Positions 45,216 through 55,954 of a DNA stretch of 64,000 nt are shown here, piece by piece. The stretch lies in the NCBI RefSeq assembly GCF_035046485.1, contig NC_085137.1, positions 11,362,252-11,426,251 on the forward strand, read 5' to 3'. Within the stretch, counting starts at the first letter, position 1, and every line of letters starts with the position of its first letter. Made by a program: the position numbers and the translations under genes. Origin of the DNA: Aedes albopictus. Its lineage: Eukaryota > Arthropoda > Insecta > Diptera > Culicidae. The notes beneath the pieces were generated by a model. That model made no database searches and was not told where the DNA came from. It was given only the letters and a program-made list of their open reading frames with translations.

Positions 45216-45242
45216 TGTCCGTGCCTGTCCTTTAATTACGTA

Positions 45243-46336
45243 CCGTATTACCCCGCTTATTCGATTGGTGTCGAATTACCGGGGTAAACTTTTAATTCGA
45301 CAAACTGGTCACTAGGCCGTACCTTATTTTGCAAAAAATGGAAATGTTACAAGTTCGTTGTTGGAAAATGATCGTTTTAGCTCAGAAATGATCGTGTCAA
45401 AATTTGAAGTTCGTATCTCAAGGCTAAATGGTCCCTCAAGGGGCCTAAAGTTGTCAAAATTTGTATGGGACTAAATAAACATGAAATTTTTTTCGACGTA
45501 AAAATACACTTTTCTACTAAAACCGATGATTTTAGAACCTTAAAGGACTAAAAATTTGCTTAGAATTCTGATATCTCTACTCGTTTTTGAGTTATTGGCA
45601 AAAACAGCTGCAAAATCAGCATTTTTGACCATTTTTTCAGATCCTTCAGATCCCGAAGCAAACTTACCCTACTTTGCTCAATAACTTGAAAACGAGTGGA
45701 GATATCGCAATTCTAAGCACATTTTTGGACCTTTGGGGCCTAAACTCATCGGTTATAGATGAATAGTCGTCTAAAAAATACCATGTTTTTTTTGTCTCAT
45801 ACAATTTTAGACAACTTTAGGCCCCTTGAGGGACCACTTAGCTTTGAGATACGAACTTCAAATTTTGATACGATCATTTCTGTGCTAGAACGATCATTTT
45901 CCAATAACAAACTTGTAACATTTCCAATTTTTGCAAAATAAGGGACGGCCAACTGGTCACCCTACATCATCTTGAACATTGAAATTTGTTTTGCTACTTT
46001 ATTGTTTTGTTTTGAATTTTAGATTTGTTATTGAACACAATTTTAACAGATATTGAGATGGCGCGAATGAAAAGCTTGTTCTTTCTACGATTGTTGCTTT
46101 CCGTAGTGCATTACAGTTGATCTCCAGGTGGTTTGGGTGTCGAAAAGCACCAACTAAGAACTTCCGGAAGAAGCAGCTGCAAGAGGAACTGCTGCGAGTG
46201 CGAGTAAAAGCGCAATATCGGATTGTTTTGAATTTACAGTGTACATCGCTCTGACATTTGAACACTTTTTGATTCGACTGGGGTACGAATTAAAAAGTGT
46301 CGTATTAAAGAGTGTCGAATAAGCGGGGTAAGACGG
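45243..46336. mobile_element. TA-flanked inverted-repeat element containing a nested element
   Basis: The ends CCGTATTACCCCGCTTATTC and, on the minus strand, CCGTCTTACCCCGCTTATTC are inverted for about 25 bp and then diverge. TA flanks it at 45241-45242 and 46337-46338. Removing the nested 638-bp element leaves about 450 bp. The segment 45960-46260 inside is not inverted and its origin is unknown. Confidence 0.85.
45313..45950. mobile_element. 638-bp foldback element nested in 45243-46336
   Basis: Arms of about 250-300 bp are inverted, the outer part reading GGCCGTACCTTATTTTGCAA on the left. A perfect 10-bp direct repeat AACTGGTCAC borders it (45303-45312, 45951-45960). A 9-10-bp duplication with long inverted arms suits a Mutator-like non-autonomous element. 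Confidence 0.85.
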
Positions 46337-46427
46337 TAGACTCTTAGGGGGGAGAGGATCTGCCCAAGGCCTACGCTCCGTACAAATTTTGAAAGTTGTG
46401 CATGGACAAGGCAAACACAGAAAACAA

Positions 46428-46682
46428 TGTTGAAAATGCATGTGCACAACAGAAACATGTGCTCGATAAACAAATTGAGATTTGAATCATGAAAAGAAAT
46501 CCACGTACTCCGGTGGGAATCGAACCTACGACTCGCAACTCGCTAGACGGGCGCTTCTTTCCTCCAAGCTATGGAGTCACTTGACTATTTCCGTTACCAG
46601 TAGGCGCAAGCTCTCGTTTTTTTTTTCATCGAGGTAATGTTTCTGATGTGCACATGAATGTCAAAGCATTTTCAACATCGTA
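46428..46682 (-). mobile_element. tRNA-like sequence inside an inverted repeat
   Basis: Flanking arms at about 46428-46470 and 46635-46682 are inverted ('GTTGAAAATGC', 'ATGTGCACA.CAGAAACAT', 'CTCGAT'). The core at about 46500-46575, minus strand, has 'GACTCCATAGCTTGGAGG' (A-box region) and 'TAGGTTCGATTCCCACCGG' (B box). It repeats the design of 44246-44656 with a single tRNA-like unit. Confidence 0.6.
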
Positions 46683-46739
46683 ATTTCCACTTGGCTTGGT
46701 CAGCCAAAGAAAAATCAAGAAAATGACAATTGTAAACAT

Positions 46740-47190
46740 GCTGGATAAGATTATTCAGTGGGTTCGTTCCCTGTTGTTCCCTTTAATATTTGAGATTGAC
46801 ATATAAACTTGGGGATTTCTGCAGGAGGTTCGCCTAAGAAAGCTAACTGGTTTCTGGACAAACTTTGGTGGTGTGGCCAGGCTTTTGTCGCAGGATTACA
46901 ACCATCATGATGTATTCCGAAGGTCTCCAGTGAATTTAGCTTACTATATTTAGAACAGTATGACTCTGCAGTCATAGGTAATCCTTGTGCTGATGGATGA
47001 TACACAATAATCATTAGTGATGTCAATATAACAGTGACATTCTAAAACAACATTTTGAAAAGATTTGCGTTAAAACTCGGGATACAGTTTTTCACCGATT
47101 TTGGCAAAATAAAATTCAACTCGTGTTGCCAAAATCGGCAAGAGATAGTACTTGCAAGTTTGGACATTAGTGGAATTCTGCTAATTCTAA
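46740..47190. other. mixed sequence with a MITE fragment
   Basis: At 47083-47145 'TACAGTTTTTCACCGATTTT' and 'TTGCCAAAATCGG' are the ends of the family represented by the 1606-2231 element, collapsed to a short form. The rest is not recognised. Confidence 0.5.
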
Positions 47191-48310
47191 ACGTAACTTT
47201 TGACCTCCGCTCTCGAATTCCAAACCCACTGTGCATCGTCGTCATTGGCACGGGAGGAAACGCGCAATCCCTGCCGCCGTGGTTCTAGATCATCGCGCTT
47301 CCCGGCGATTTCTCGGCGTGAGTGTGTTTTATGTTAATTGATGTTATTTTTCATGCTGATAAGCATGAGAGATATATCTCACTCACAAATATATTCGTTT
47401 ATCTCGGGCACCGAGTTGTATTCCATTTCCAGCCCTCGCGCGCGTATCTGTGCCGCGCCGCACACGAGCTCCATCAAGAGAAAGAGAGATAGGGTCCCGC
47501 GAGCGAGAGTCAGTCGGGGATACTCGTGGAGGTTTAACATACCAATTCCGTCATCGGTTCTACAGTAACCCAGTCACAACATCGCCGCCACTGCGCTTGG
47601 ACCTGAAACCTGAGCCATCCGGAGATTAATCCGCGATGTCATTCACTCACTCGCTCGGCTTGGCACGCACTCACTTGATTCGCCCCTCAGTGCCAAGGAG
47701 GAGGCGCTATCGCCGCGAGTCATCGGCTTGATTTTTGTCTAGGAAGCGGTGGCCCCCCTTCGAAATGTCAGAGTAGATCTAAGTCAGAAGGATTGGAGGC
47801 GAACACACGCCTGGTCGTCGTCACCCGGGCTAATCTCCGATCGTTTAGAGCGAGAAAAAATGGTACCAAAAGAATGCTTTTTAGATAGCAATTTGTTGAT
47901 GATGCCGCCTGTGGCCAAGGGACCTGCCTACCTGCGCCTGGGTGAAATGCGTGGTGCTCTTTTTGCTCGTCGAACGCGGTGGACGGCTATCAGCTGCAGA
48001 CATCACACACCCAACATCAGCCAGCATCATCATCATCCCTCTTGAGTCTTGGTGCGGTGCGGTGGTGGCAATGGCAAAGCCGCAGACCGACCGATGAGCT
48101 GTCCACCCATTGCCGCCGCGGTGATTCTTGCGAGGGGCTGTGAGTTGTGTGCATGTGTCTCTGAGTGCGCAGGATTTAAGACTGATAAGGCGCCTGCCGT
48201 GGCTAATGTAGATCGAAGTGAAAGGGCACTGGCAGAGAGTCATTGTCTGCTGTGCGATTCGTAGTATGTTCCGAGCGGGTTCAGATGCTGGAAGGTTGTT
48301 GAAGCAAGTT
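47191..48310. other. GC-richer single-copy-looking island
   Basis: No repeat shared with the window. Competing frames on both strands (47749-48045 plus, 98 codons; 47881-48243 minus, 120 codons) lack recognisable domains. It is candidate regulatory or transcribed sequence. Confidence 0.35.
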
Positions 48311-48317
48311 CTGATCT

Positions 48318-48402
48318 TCTTCTTGGCGGAACATCCTCAGCCTCACTGGGGCAAAGCTTGCTTTTCAGCTTAGTGTTCAATGAGCACTTGCACAGTTATT
48401 AA
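48318..48402 (-). mobile_element. SINE fragment, Feilai-like
   Basis: 'TTCTTCTTGGCGGAACATCC' and 'AGCACTTGCACAGTTATTAA' match the tail-proximal part of the 9447-9667 copy. It ends exactly at a TTAA, where the next element begins. Confidence 0.75.
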
Positions 48403-48611
48403 CCCTCTATTTTCCATGGTTGCTCTAGAGCACCATCGATTTTCGACGAAATCGGGATAAACGAAATGACATGGATATGATGCAATTAGTCTTAATCTTT
48501 TTGGGACGCGCGCCATCAAGCAACTGAAACTGCACCGCGTTCGCGCTGTATACGACGAGCGAGGTTTTTTGGTGGTGTTGTACTTTTTATAACAGCGCGC
48601 GCGCTGAAGGG
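48403..48611. mobile_element. 209-bp TTAA-flanked element
   Basis: It starts CCCTCTATTTTCC and ends GCGCGCGCTGAAGGG, with TTAA at 48399-48402 and 48612-48615. Only the outermost bases are clearly inverted (CCCT/AGGG). Shared with 8040-10282 and 22420-22736 are the TTAA target and CCC start. Confidence 0.55.
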
Positions 48612-48786
48612 TTAAAATATGATTATAAGCTCATAAGGTTAACTCAACTACTACTGGTTCAGTAGTGGAATTATTGATAAACAATCAAAAACCTTTTGAT
48701 TTACAACTACATTTTTTCATTGATTTCAAAAAAATATTCGATTTGCAATAACTTTTGTTCCAGCACTTTTAATTCTTATTTTATGT

Positions 48787-49020
48787 TTGGCCAGATTGAG
48801 GACAAACGTCTTGGAATCCCGCTTCAACAGTGCATTAGAACTTCAGACGCCCAAATATCAAGAACTAAGCTTCAAACTACAGTGCATTTTATTATTCTGT
48901 AAAAGTAGTAAAATTCTTTGTATAAAGATCAGGGGTGCTGGTTTTGTTTACGAAGAGCTTTGTGAGCTCGAAATCGTGAGTAGGTGCCACAATCAGCCAT
49001 TGTGGCCAGAGCCGTAGCGT
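48787..49020 (+). repeat. dispersed repeat with a short conserved frame, copy 2
   Basis: 'GACAAACGTCTTGGAATCCC' and 'CTTCAACAGTGCATTAGAAC' match the minus strand of 27280-27552. A third partial copy is at 51811-51850 on the minus strand ('GGCTCTGATTGTGGCAGCCA'). A separate 'AGCCGTAGCGTGCGGTTGGC' element of unknown class starts at about 49012. Confidence 0.7.
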
Positions 49021-49439
49021 GCGGTTGGCCAGGTTGGCCCCCGCCAAGGGCGCCAGCTTCAGAGGGGTGCCGAAAGAGCCTAAGGCTAGAGGTAGACAGG
49101 ATGATGCTGTTGTTTTTTTTAATGCTATCAATTAGATTTAAATATTTACAGTATCTAAGATTGATCATGTGTTTTACGTCCTTCTGTATTCTCAAAAATT
49201 AAGATTTTAAGAATGTGCTTTCTTGTTTTGAGAAGCTATTTCAGTTTTTAATGAGCAAAACAAAATCAATAGGCTTTCGAAAGTCTAGTGAATGTTTCTT
49301 TCTGAAAATTCCTAATGCTGTTTAAGTTCACCCAATTTTTATTTCCAGTAAATGTTTCTTTGGACTTAAACTTTTTAACTAGCAAATCTAGCAGAAATCT
49401 TTCAAGCTGTTTTTACCCAAAAAACTACCAGTGAGTATT

Positions 49440-50680
49440 TTTTTTTTATTTGTATTTCCCCAAAATAAATTAATTATTCTAGGAATTCCTTCATAAATTC
49501 CACCAGGTATTTGTTTGGATTTTTTTCCTAAGAAAATCTTTCAAAAAATATATCAGAAATTTATCTAGAAATTCTTTCAGAAACTCCTTCAAGGATTCTT
49601 TAAAACAAATTTCAAATCAAAAAATTTTCTGAAGATTTTTCTTGAAATATTTCTAAGAAGTTTCGAAATTCCTTAAGAAATTCCTTCAGGAAATTATCTA
49701 GAAGTTTTTTCAGAAATAAATCAATGTATTCTTCCCGATATTTTTTCCAAGGCTTTTATAGAATAATCTTCCATAATTTCTTCAGAGTTTCAAAATTTTC
49801 TTTGGAATTCGTATAGTGATACCTGCAAAAATATCTTTAAAGATTAGGTGCCTAGAAACTCTTCAATAGATTTTGTCAGTAATTCCTCCATGGATTCCTT
49901 CTAGAAAATACTGCATAGGTTCCGTTAGAAATCCCAAGTATTTGTTATGAAAATTCTTCCAGTTTTCTATGGAATTCTGTAGAAATTCGACCAAAGTTTC
50001 CTTTAGAAAGTCATTTATAGATTCCTTTGTAAAAAAATCTATCACATCGAACACAAAAACTTCCATTCATACCTTCCGAAATTATTCCATGCTCACTAGG
50101 GATTGCTCCATATATTTCTGGTAGAATTTCGATAAAAAACCTCCCATGAATTTCCTTATTAACTATTTCAGAAAATCATAAATTTGGAATTTATTCAGAA
50201 ATTTCTCCAGGTATTTCGTTGGAAAATCTGCCATGGATTCCATCCAAAAATTTTCTTAAGGTTTATTTTAGAAGCCTTCCGTAGATTCTTTCAGAACTTC
50301 TTCCTGGGATTTCTTCATACAATCTTCTAGGGATTTTTTTAAAATTCCTCTAAGATTCCTCAAAAAAACCTTTTTCCTTCCAAGTTTTCTTTCAGAAATT
50401 CTTCCAAAAATGATTCTCCATCAAGTATTTCTTCACGAACAGCTCCTGCAATTTCTTCAAGAGTTAGTCCATGAATTTCATTTGAAATTCTTGCTGAAAT
50501 TTCTCCCGAATTTTTATCAAGTATTCCTCCGGAAATTTCTGCAGGAATTCCCCCAGAGATTCTAGCATAATTTATTCTCGTGATTCCAGCGGGAATTCTT
50601 CTTGAGATTTCAACAAAAACTGATGTACAGATTCCTTTAGAAATTCATCCTGGTATTCAACCATGTCCATGTTTTGTCTT
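49440..50680. repeat. degenerate AATTCC array
   Basis: Pyrimidine-rich sense repeats ('AGAAATTCCTTCAGAAATTT'), more diverged and more AT-rich than the 11.9-14 kb array. The 49863-50066 minus frame is compositional. Confidence 0.75.
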
Positions 50681-50689
50681 ATGATTACT

Positions 50690-51140
50690 GAACATTTTCT
50701 TATAGATCTTTTGAGAAATGTTTTGAAAAATCTTCAGAACACATCTTTGGTGAAGTTATTGGAAAATATTGGTGGAGCCTATTAAATTAATCGCCGAAAA
50801 TTTATAAAATACATCATTTGAGGATTCCTGAAAACCCCTAAAACTCAATTTAATATTTTTGAGAACTAAATTCAGTTGAAAAATCTGAAAACAAAATTTC
50901 CAAAAATACTGTGAGATTTGCTGAAAAAAATTATGCATAATTTATGTTATAAATCTATAATGTTCGTACATATACTCGTATAAATAAATCAACGTCGGAA
51001 AATTGTTAGGTGACTCCCATTGAAATTCCTAAAAAATACACGAATGAAAAATATTACAAGAAAACAAAAAATCGAGGGGAATTTGTTTCTTAGAAACACT
51101 AAGTGCAACTTTTAAAGAAACTTTGAAAAAAGCAAAGCAA
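50690..51140. other. AT-rich sequence, no feature seen
   Basis: No gene, tRNA-like box or recognised repeat was seen here. Confidence 0.5.
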
Positions 51141-51142
51141 AG

Positions 51143-51710
51143 CAAAGATAACCGTACACATCGTAGTTGCTACTCCGTGATTGACCAGAACAATCGAAGT
51201 TGCACAGAGAGCCAATGAATGTGAGAGCTTGGGACTAGCTAACCATTCTCAATGTGCACAATTCGAGAGTTCAGCTATTTAAAGTCAATAACGGCGCTGG
51301 CCACGTCCTTACGGTCATCAGGAAAGGGAAGGAATGTTAGTTCGACAACCGTTGCTACTAGAAACCGTGGAATCCACAGCATCCCCACAGTTGTCACGGG
51401 AAGGAATGATGGTTAGTAGGGTAGGGTAAGGTGTGGACCTAGGAGCCACCTCTGTTAGGTGATATGATCCACTAGTTATATGGAAATACACGTCGCGGTC
51501 TTCATCACGATTATGATTTATTTGATCACGATGACCACTGATCCCGGATTTCGTGCTCGCGTTTCCATCGCCCTACCGTGGAAACCGACTGATCTACGAT
51601 TATTGTAGCGCGATTCTGAACCCGGATTTTTCACTCGCACTTCCATCGCCCTATCGAGAAAACCGACTGACCAACGAATAGTGTAGCGCGATTCTCCTTT
51701 TAAAGAAACT
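51143..51710 (+). repeat. dispersed repeat, copy 2, with an internal ~100-bp tandem duplication
   Basis: 51143-51425 matches 18598-18880. Downstream, 'TTTCCATCGCCCTACCGTGG', 'AAACCGACTGA' and 'TGTAGCGCGATTCTGA' occur twice in tandem (about 51545-51610 and 51625-51700). Confidence 0.75.
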
Positions 51711-51724
51711 TTGAAAAAAAAAGG

Positions 51725-51850
51725 ATAACTAAAAATTTAGCAAATTAACAATGTCGCGGAGCGCCAACCAGGGTGCTTACCAATGGCGCCATGGTACTAC
51801 GCTACGGCTCTGATTGTGGCAGCCATTTTGGGATTCTAACAAGTCTGTTC
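51725..51850 (-). repeat. junction of two dispersed repeats
   Basis: On the minus strand 'AGAGCCGTAGCGTAG' begins an element also starting near 49012, and the sequence beyond it ('GGCTGCCACAATC') belongs to the 48787-49020 family. The first appears inserted into the second. Confidence 0.5.
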
Positions 51851-51887
51851 ATAAAAGCCTTGATATTGACACAACAAAACTCTGATA

Positions 51888-53718
51888 AAGGGTGTCCACG
51901 ATGAAATTGGCACACAAAAAATATTGCATAACTTTTGATTGCGTTCACCAAAATAGATAATTTTTTGACCATGGATAGTATATTATGTGTAGCTAATACC
52001 ATAAAATTTTCATTAAAATCGGTTGAGTATTGGCGGAGATATCGTTGAAAAGGGAATTGCCACTTGAGAATCTTGTGCAAACAAACATCTTGGAAAATAT
52101 CATTTTTTTGCCGTTTCAACTCTGGCGACAAAAATACTGAACCGATTTCAATGAAAATTTTTATGTACGCAAAGTATGTATGTAGAAGTAATTTGTCAAA
52201 ATTTCATTCAATTTGATCGTACCTTCAAAAAGTTATAGCCATATATGTCGCACTTTGTCACAATAAGCAGATGTGGTTTTTAGTATAGTGAAATTCAAAC
52301 TGCTCTTACTTTGAAAGTACTCAACAAAAATGGCTGAAATTTTCACTGTAAACAGTTTAACACATCAATTTTACACTGTCAGTGTTATAAAAATCAGGAC
52401 AGTGCACTGAACGAAATCCCCCGCCATGCAAAGAATGATTTGTCATTCAGTGCGATGAAAATCCTTGGTATCCTAATTTTGGATGATTACGCAGCAGAAT
52501 GATTCCACTGCGTCCAACTAAACTAAAATCATCTTGTTATAAAATTAGAATTGACACAAATAATAAATGATTTTTCGCTTTGAGTTTGTTGTGATTGATA
52601 ATCATTTCAAAGCCATCTGAAAACATTTCCCTCTGTTCCCTATACCGAAAATCATTCAATTACTGTTCAACTCCGTCATTCGTTGAAAATAATATGGCGG
52701 AGTTGTAGTTTGTTTATGGTTTTCGGAAGGATCTTTTGTTTTTTGAAACTCCAGCATAATATTTGACTTATGCCAGCAGCGCATCATAGCAGGTAAGAAT
52801 AAATTATAGGATTTATATGTAATTGATTGAGTGATTGATATTTGATCAATTAAATCATTGCTTCCAGAATCTGCTTATCACGACATCCCGTCATCGCATC
52901 TGTTCCACGCACCAAGCCGCGCACCTGAATTGTGAATTCTAAATGTTATTATCAAAATAATTCAAACAGAATGCGCAGGTATAAATATATTAGTAAAATC
53001 CTCTCCAAGTTGGTGTGTTTGGTTTTATTTTCGTTTGATTGATACTAATTTATCCTAGAAACAAATCCCATATCAAATTGAATAAGAAAAGGAACGAATA
53101 TCATTCGGTTATCGGCTTCCAAGCAAGCTGTGAAAATCATCTTTATTTTGGATGGTCATCATTCATGTTGTTGTCATTTTGATGGACGCAGAATCAAATG
53201 AAAAATCATCCTATTTTTGTCTGAAAATAGGCATGGGGCTCGTATGAGGCAAAAATCATTCAATTCATGGCGGGGGTTTTCGCTCAGTGTGTTACCAGTT
53301 ATACAGTCAAAATAGTGCACGCGGAACTAAAAAGGGTCAAAAAGTACCTAAAATTTACCTTGATGCGATTTGAGCTTTGGATATTTACTAGAAAAAGTAC
53401 TGAACCGATTTCAATCAAATTTTTACCACTTAATTGATACTATGTTAACAATATCGAGTGAAATTTTCAAACGTTTAGATGAGGTAACAAAAAAGTTATA
53501 GCTTAAGCAATTCTTTGGAATGGGTGTCCTAATTTTCTAAAATCTCATTTTATGATATCGACCATATCTGCGCCAATACTCAACCGATTTTAATGAAAAT
53601 TTTATGGTATTAGTTACACATAATATACTATTCATGGTCTAAAAATTAGCTATTTTGGCAAACGCAATTAAAAGTTATACAATATTTTCTGTGTGCCAAT
53701 TTCATCGTGGACACCCTT
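51888..53718. mobile_element. 1.8-kb TA-flanked inverted-repeat element with a nested element
   Basis: The ends AAGGGTGTCCACGATGAAAT are inverted, and similarity continues over about 170 bp of both arms ('AAAATTTTCATTAAAATCGG'). TA flanks it at 51886-51887 and 53719-53720. Apart from the nested element there is no coding frame. The 51802-52131 frame is not a gene. Confidence 0.85.
52405..53289. mobile_element. 885-bp inverted-repeat element nested in 51888-53718
   Basis: The ends CACTGAACGAAATCCCCCGC and, on the minus strand, CACTGAGCGAAAACCCCCGC are inverted. 'GGATGATT' and 'GGACGCAG' sequences recur in mirrored order further in. No clear target duplication was found (TG on both sides at most). 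Confidence 0.75.
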
Positions 53719-53739
53719 TATTTAGTATTTGGAAGATGG

Positions 53740-54045
53740 AGTCCAAAAATGGCGACTAAAACATCCAAGATGGCTCAAAATACGGGATGATGGCTGTTTT
53801 ATGGATATTAAGGCTCAAAAAACCAAAAGCCAGATGAATGATATGATTAGAGATTTCCTTCGGGAATTTCTTTAAATAGAATCGGGAATTGTTTTAGAAA
53901 TCTTTCGGGATGTCCTTCAGAATTTGTTTGGATATTGCTTCGGCAATTCCTTTTGAAATTCTTTCTAAATTTCTTTCAGAAATTCCTTTGATGATCCTTT
54001 AAGAATTTTTCTGGCATGTCACTTCAATTTCTTGAGGTTCGACAA
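53740..54045. repeat. GCCATCTTGG-type fragment followed by AATTCC repeat
   Basis: 'AAAATGGCGACTAAAACATC' and 'CAAGATGGCTC' at 53745-53790 are fragments of the AAGATGGCGG family. From 53845 degenerate 'GGAATTTCTTT' repeats follow. Confidence 0.55.
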
Positions 54046-54099
54046 TGCACAAAAAAGCGCGACGCGAGGAAGGGCACAACAGCTATAGTTTGTACAAAA

Positions 54100-54340
54100 A
54101 ATTAAAGGATTTTTTATTTATATGTTGAGTCGACCGGTTTCGGGCTCGACGTTGTCCATCGGCAGGACGGCATCGATTGATCGCCGGACACCGTCCTGTC
54201 GATGTGCAAAAAGGTAAAAGGTCAATTAAAATTGTTGTTGCGTAGAAACGGCTATCTCAGTCTTAATTTATGACGGTTTATTTTATTCTACCCGACGTTT
54301 CAGCCATGGGTTTTGGCCTTTTTCAAGGGAAAAATTGCCT
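54100..54340 (-). mobile_element. two retroelement-like tail motifs with GAAAC(G/C)..GTCG cores
   Basis: On the minus strand 'AACGTCGAGCCCGAAACCGG' (about 54132-54155) and 'GGCTGAAACGTCGGGTAGAA' (about 54285-54305) each follow a stem-loop. The second matches the core at 17068-17115, including the AATAA-rich sequence downstream. Possibly ends of one retroelement family; class not certain. Confidence 0.45.
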
Positions 54341-54544
54341 ATCGTCCTTGTCCTTGTTACAATTTGCATTTGCGTTTATCCGTATCATTGCTTTTTTTGT
54401 ACAATTTTGGGGTAATTTAAACGATAATTTTGGTCAGAGTTTAGCTTACACATATACCGGTTGCATCCTCTATTCAAAGTGCTATTCTAGATCACTAGTT
54501 TATTTGTGGACGCAGTAGCGCCCGTGGCAAGTGTTTTTTAATTT

Positions 54545-55910
54545 AAACGGTTCATGTGATGCTCACTCTTGTAGATTTTAAATAAGAAAAACATTACATT
54601 TTTCAACGTTTTCAATTAAGTTTTGAATTCACAATGCAGCTTATATTTACATCTGAAAAAACTTCAGTGAAGTTACCGGGCAGACAAACAGGGCTATTTG
54701 TGTTATTTCCAGCAACTGCTGCATTCGATTGTCTAAGAGTGACAGATTCTTTTCTACTAAAAAAAAAACAATATTTTCAGCGTCTGTTGTCTGTGATTTT
54801 TTTCTATCAAATGCTGTGTCTGGTTGTCTAAGGTTGTCACTGATTTTGTTTTCTGCATCTGACTGATAATAAATAAGGAGATTGTCTCGAGTGAAAATCA
54901 AAACAATAGATGCGCGGGTGTTTAGTGTTCAGTATTGTGTTGTTCTTTGCTGTGCATGCATCGCTCCTGTTAGGGGTGAGTATGGCAGCATAATCGATCG
55001 TGTTCGCTATTGTCTCGAGTGAAAATCAAAACAATAGATGCGCGGGTGTTTAGTGTTCAGTATTGTGTTGTTCTTTGCTGAGTATTGTGTTGTTCTTTAC
55101 AGAGAAGAACATTAATCAAAACAATTAGATGATCGGTATTGAACCACAAAACCCCCACAACAATTGGTGAGATCTTTCCAATATTATTTATTTATAAATA
55201 ATTCTATTTCAGTATATTTAACTGCATATAAGTTGAAAATTCGCTATTTTCAACATCCTTTCATCTATTGGAAGATGCTTCAGTTCTGGGCTCTTTCTAA
55301 GTTGATGAAGGGATTTATAAATGCTTGCAAGGACTTGGCCAGGTGTGTGGAGTTGAGTGAATCTATGACATTGAAGATAGTAGCGACATCAGCAATGTCA
55401 ATGGAAATATTCAACTTTGCAACTCCATCCAAGATTTGTGCAAGTATTCATGCTATGCTATGCTATGCTATGCTGACTGATAATAAATAAGGATTAAAGT
55501 GTCAAATAAAAAAAATCAACGTCTGTTGTCTGTGATTTTTTCATCAAATGCTGTGTCTGGTTGTCTGAGGTTGTCACTGGTTTTAAAACATCTTAATTTT
55601 CAACGTCTGTTGTCTTTGATTTTTTTTCATCAAAAGCTGTGTCTGGTTATCTAACGTTGTAACCGGTTTGGTTTTCTGCATCTGATAGCAAAAAAATTGA
55701 AATGTCATATATTTAAGAAAAATCAACATTTTTTTTTGATCTGTGATTTTTATCATCAAATGCTGTGTCTGGTTGTCTAAGGTTGTCACTGGTTTTGTTT
55801 TCTGCATCTGATAGTAAAAAAGAATTAAAGTGTCAAATATTTTATTTTTTTGTGAGAATTTCCCCGCGTGCTGCGTCTGGTTGGCTAGTCACCGGAGTCC
55901 GGTGACCGGA
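54545..55910. repeat. tandem and direct repeats, 'GTTGTCTGTGATTTTTT' type
   Basis: 'AACGTCTGTTGTCTGTGATT', 'CAAATGCTGTGTCTGGTTGT' and 'TTTTCTGCATCTGA' recur near 54780, 55515, 55600 and 55740. Separately, a ~68-bp block ('ATTGTCTCGAGTGAAAATCA' to 'TTGTGTTGTTCTTTGCTG') occurs at about 54882 and 55010 and partly again near 55080. The 55164-55490 frame (108 codons) lies between repeats and has no recognised domain. Confidence 0.75.
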
Positions 55911-55929
55911 CAGACAAACAGGGCTATTA

Positions 55930-55954
55930 TAAAAAAATATATATATATATATAT
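55930..55954. repeat. (TA)n microsatellite
   Basis: About nine TA units following an A run. Confidence 0.9.

Noticed and set aside
47749..48243. Plus (98-codon) and minus (120-codon) frames
   Set aside because: They overlap in opposite directions and neither has a recognisable family.
55164..55490. 108-codon frame between tandem repeats
   Set aside because: Its end runs into a short ATGCT tandem repeat, and no domain is recognisable.
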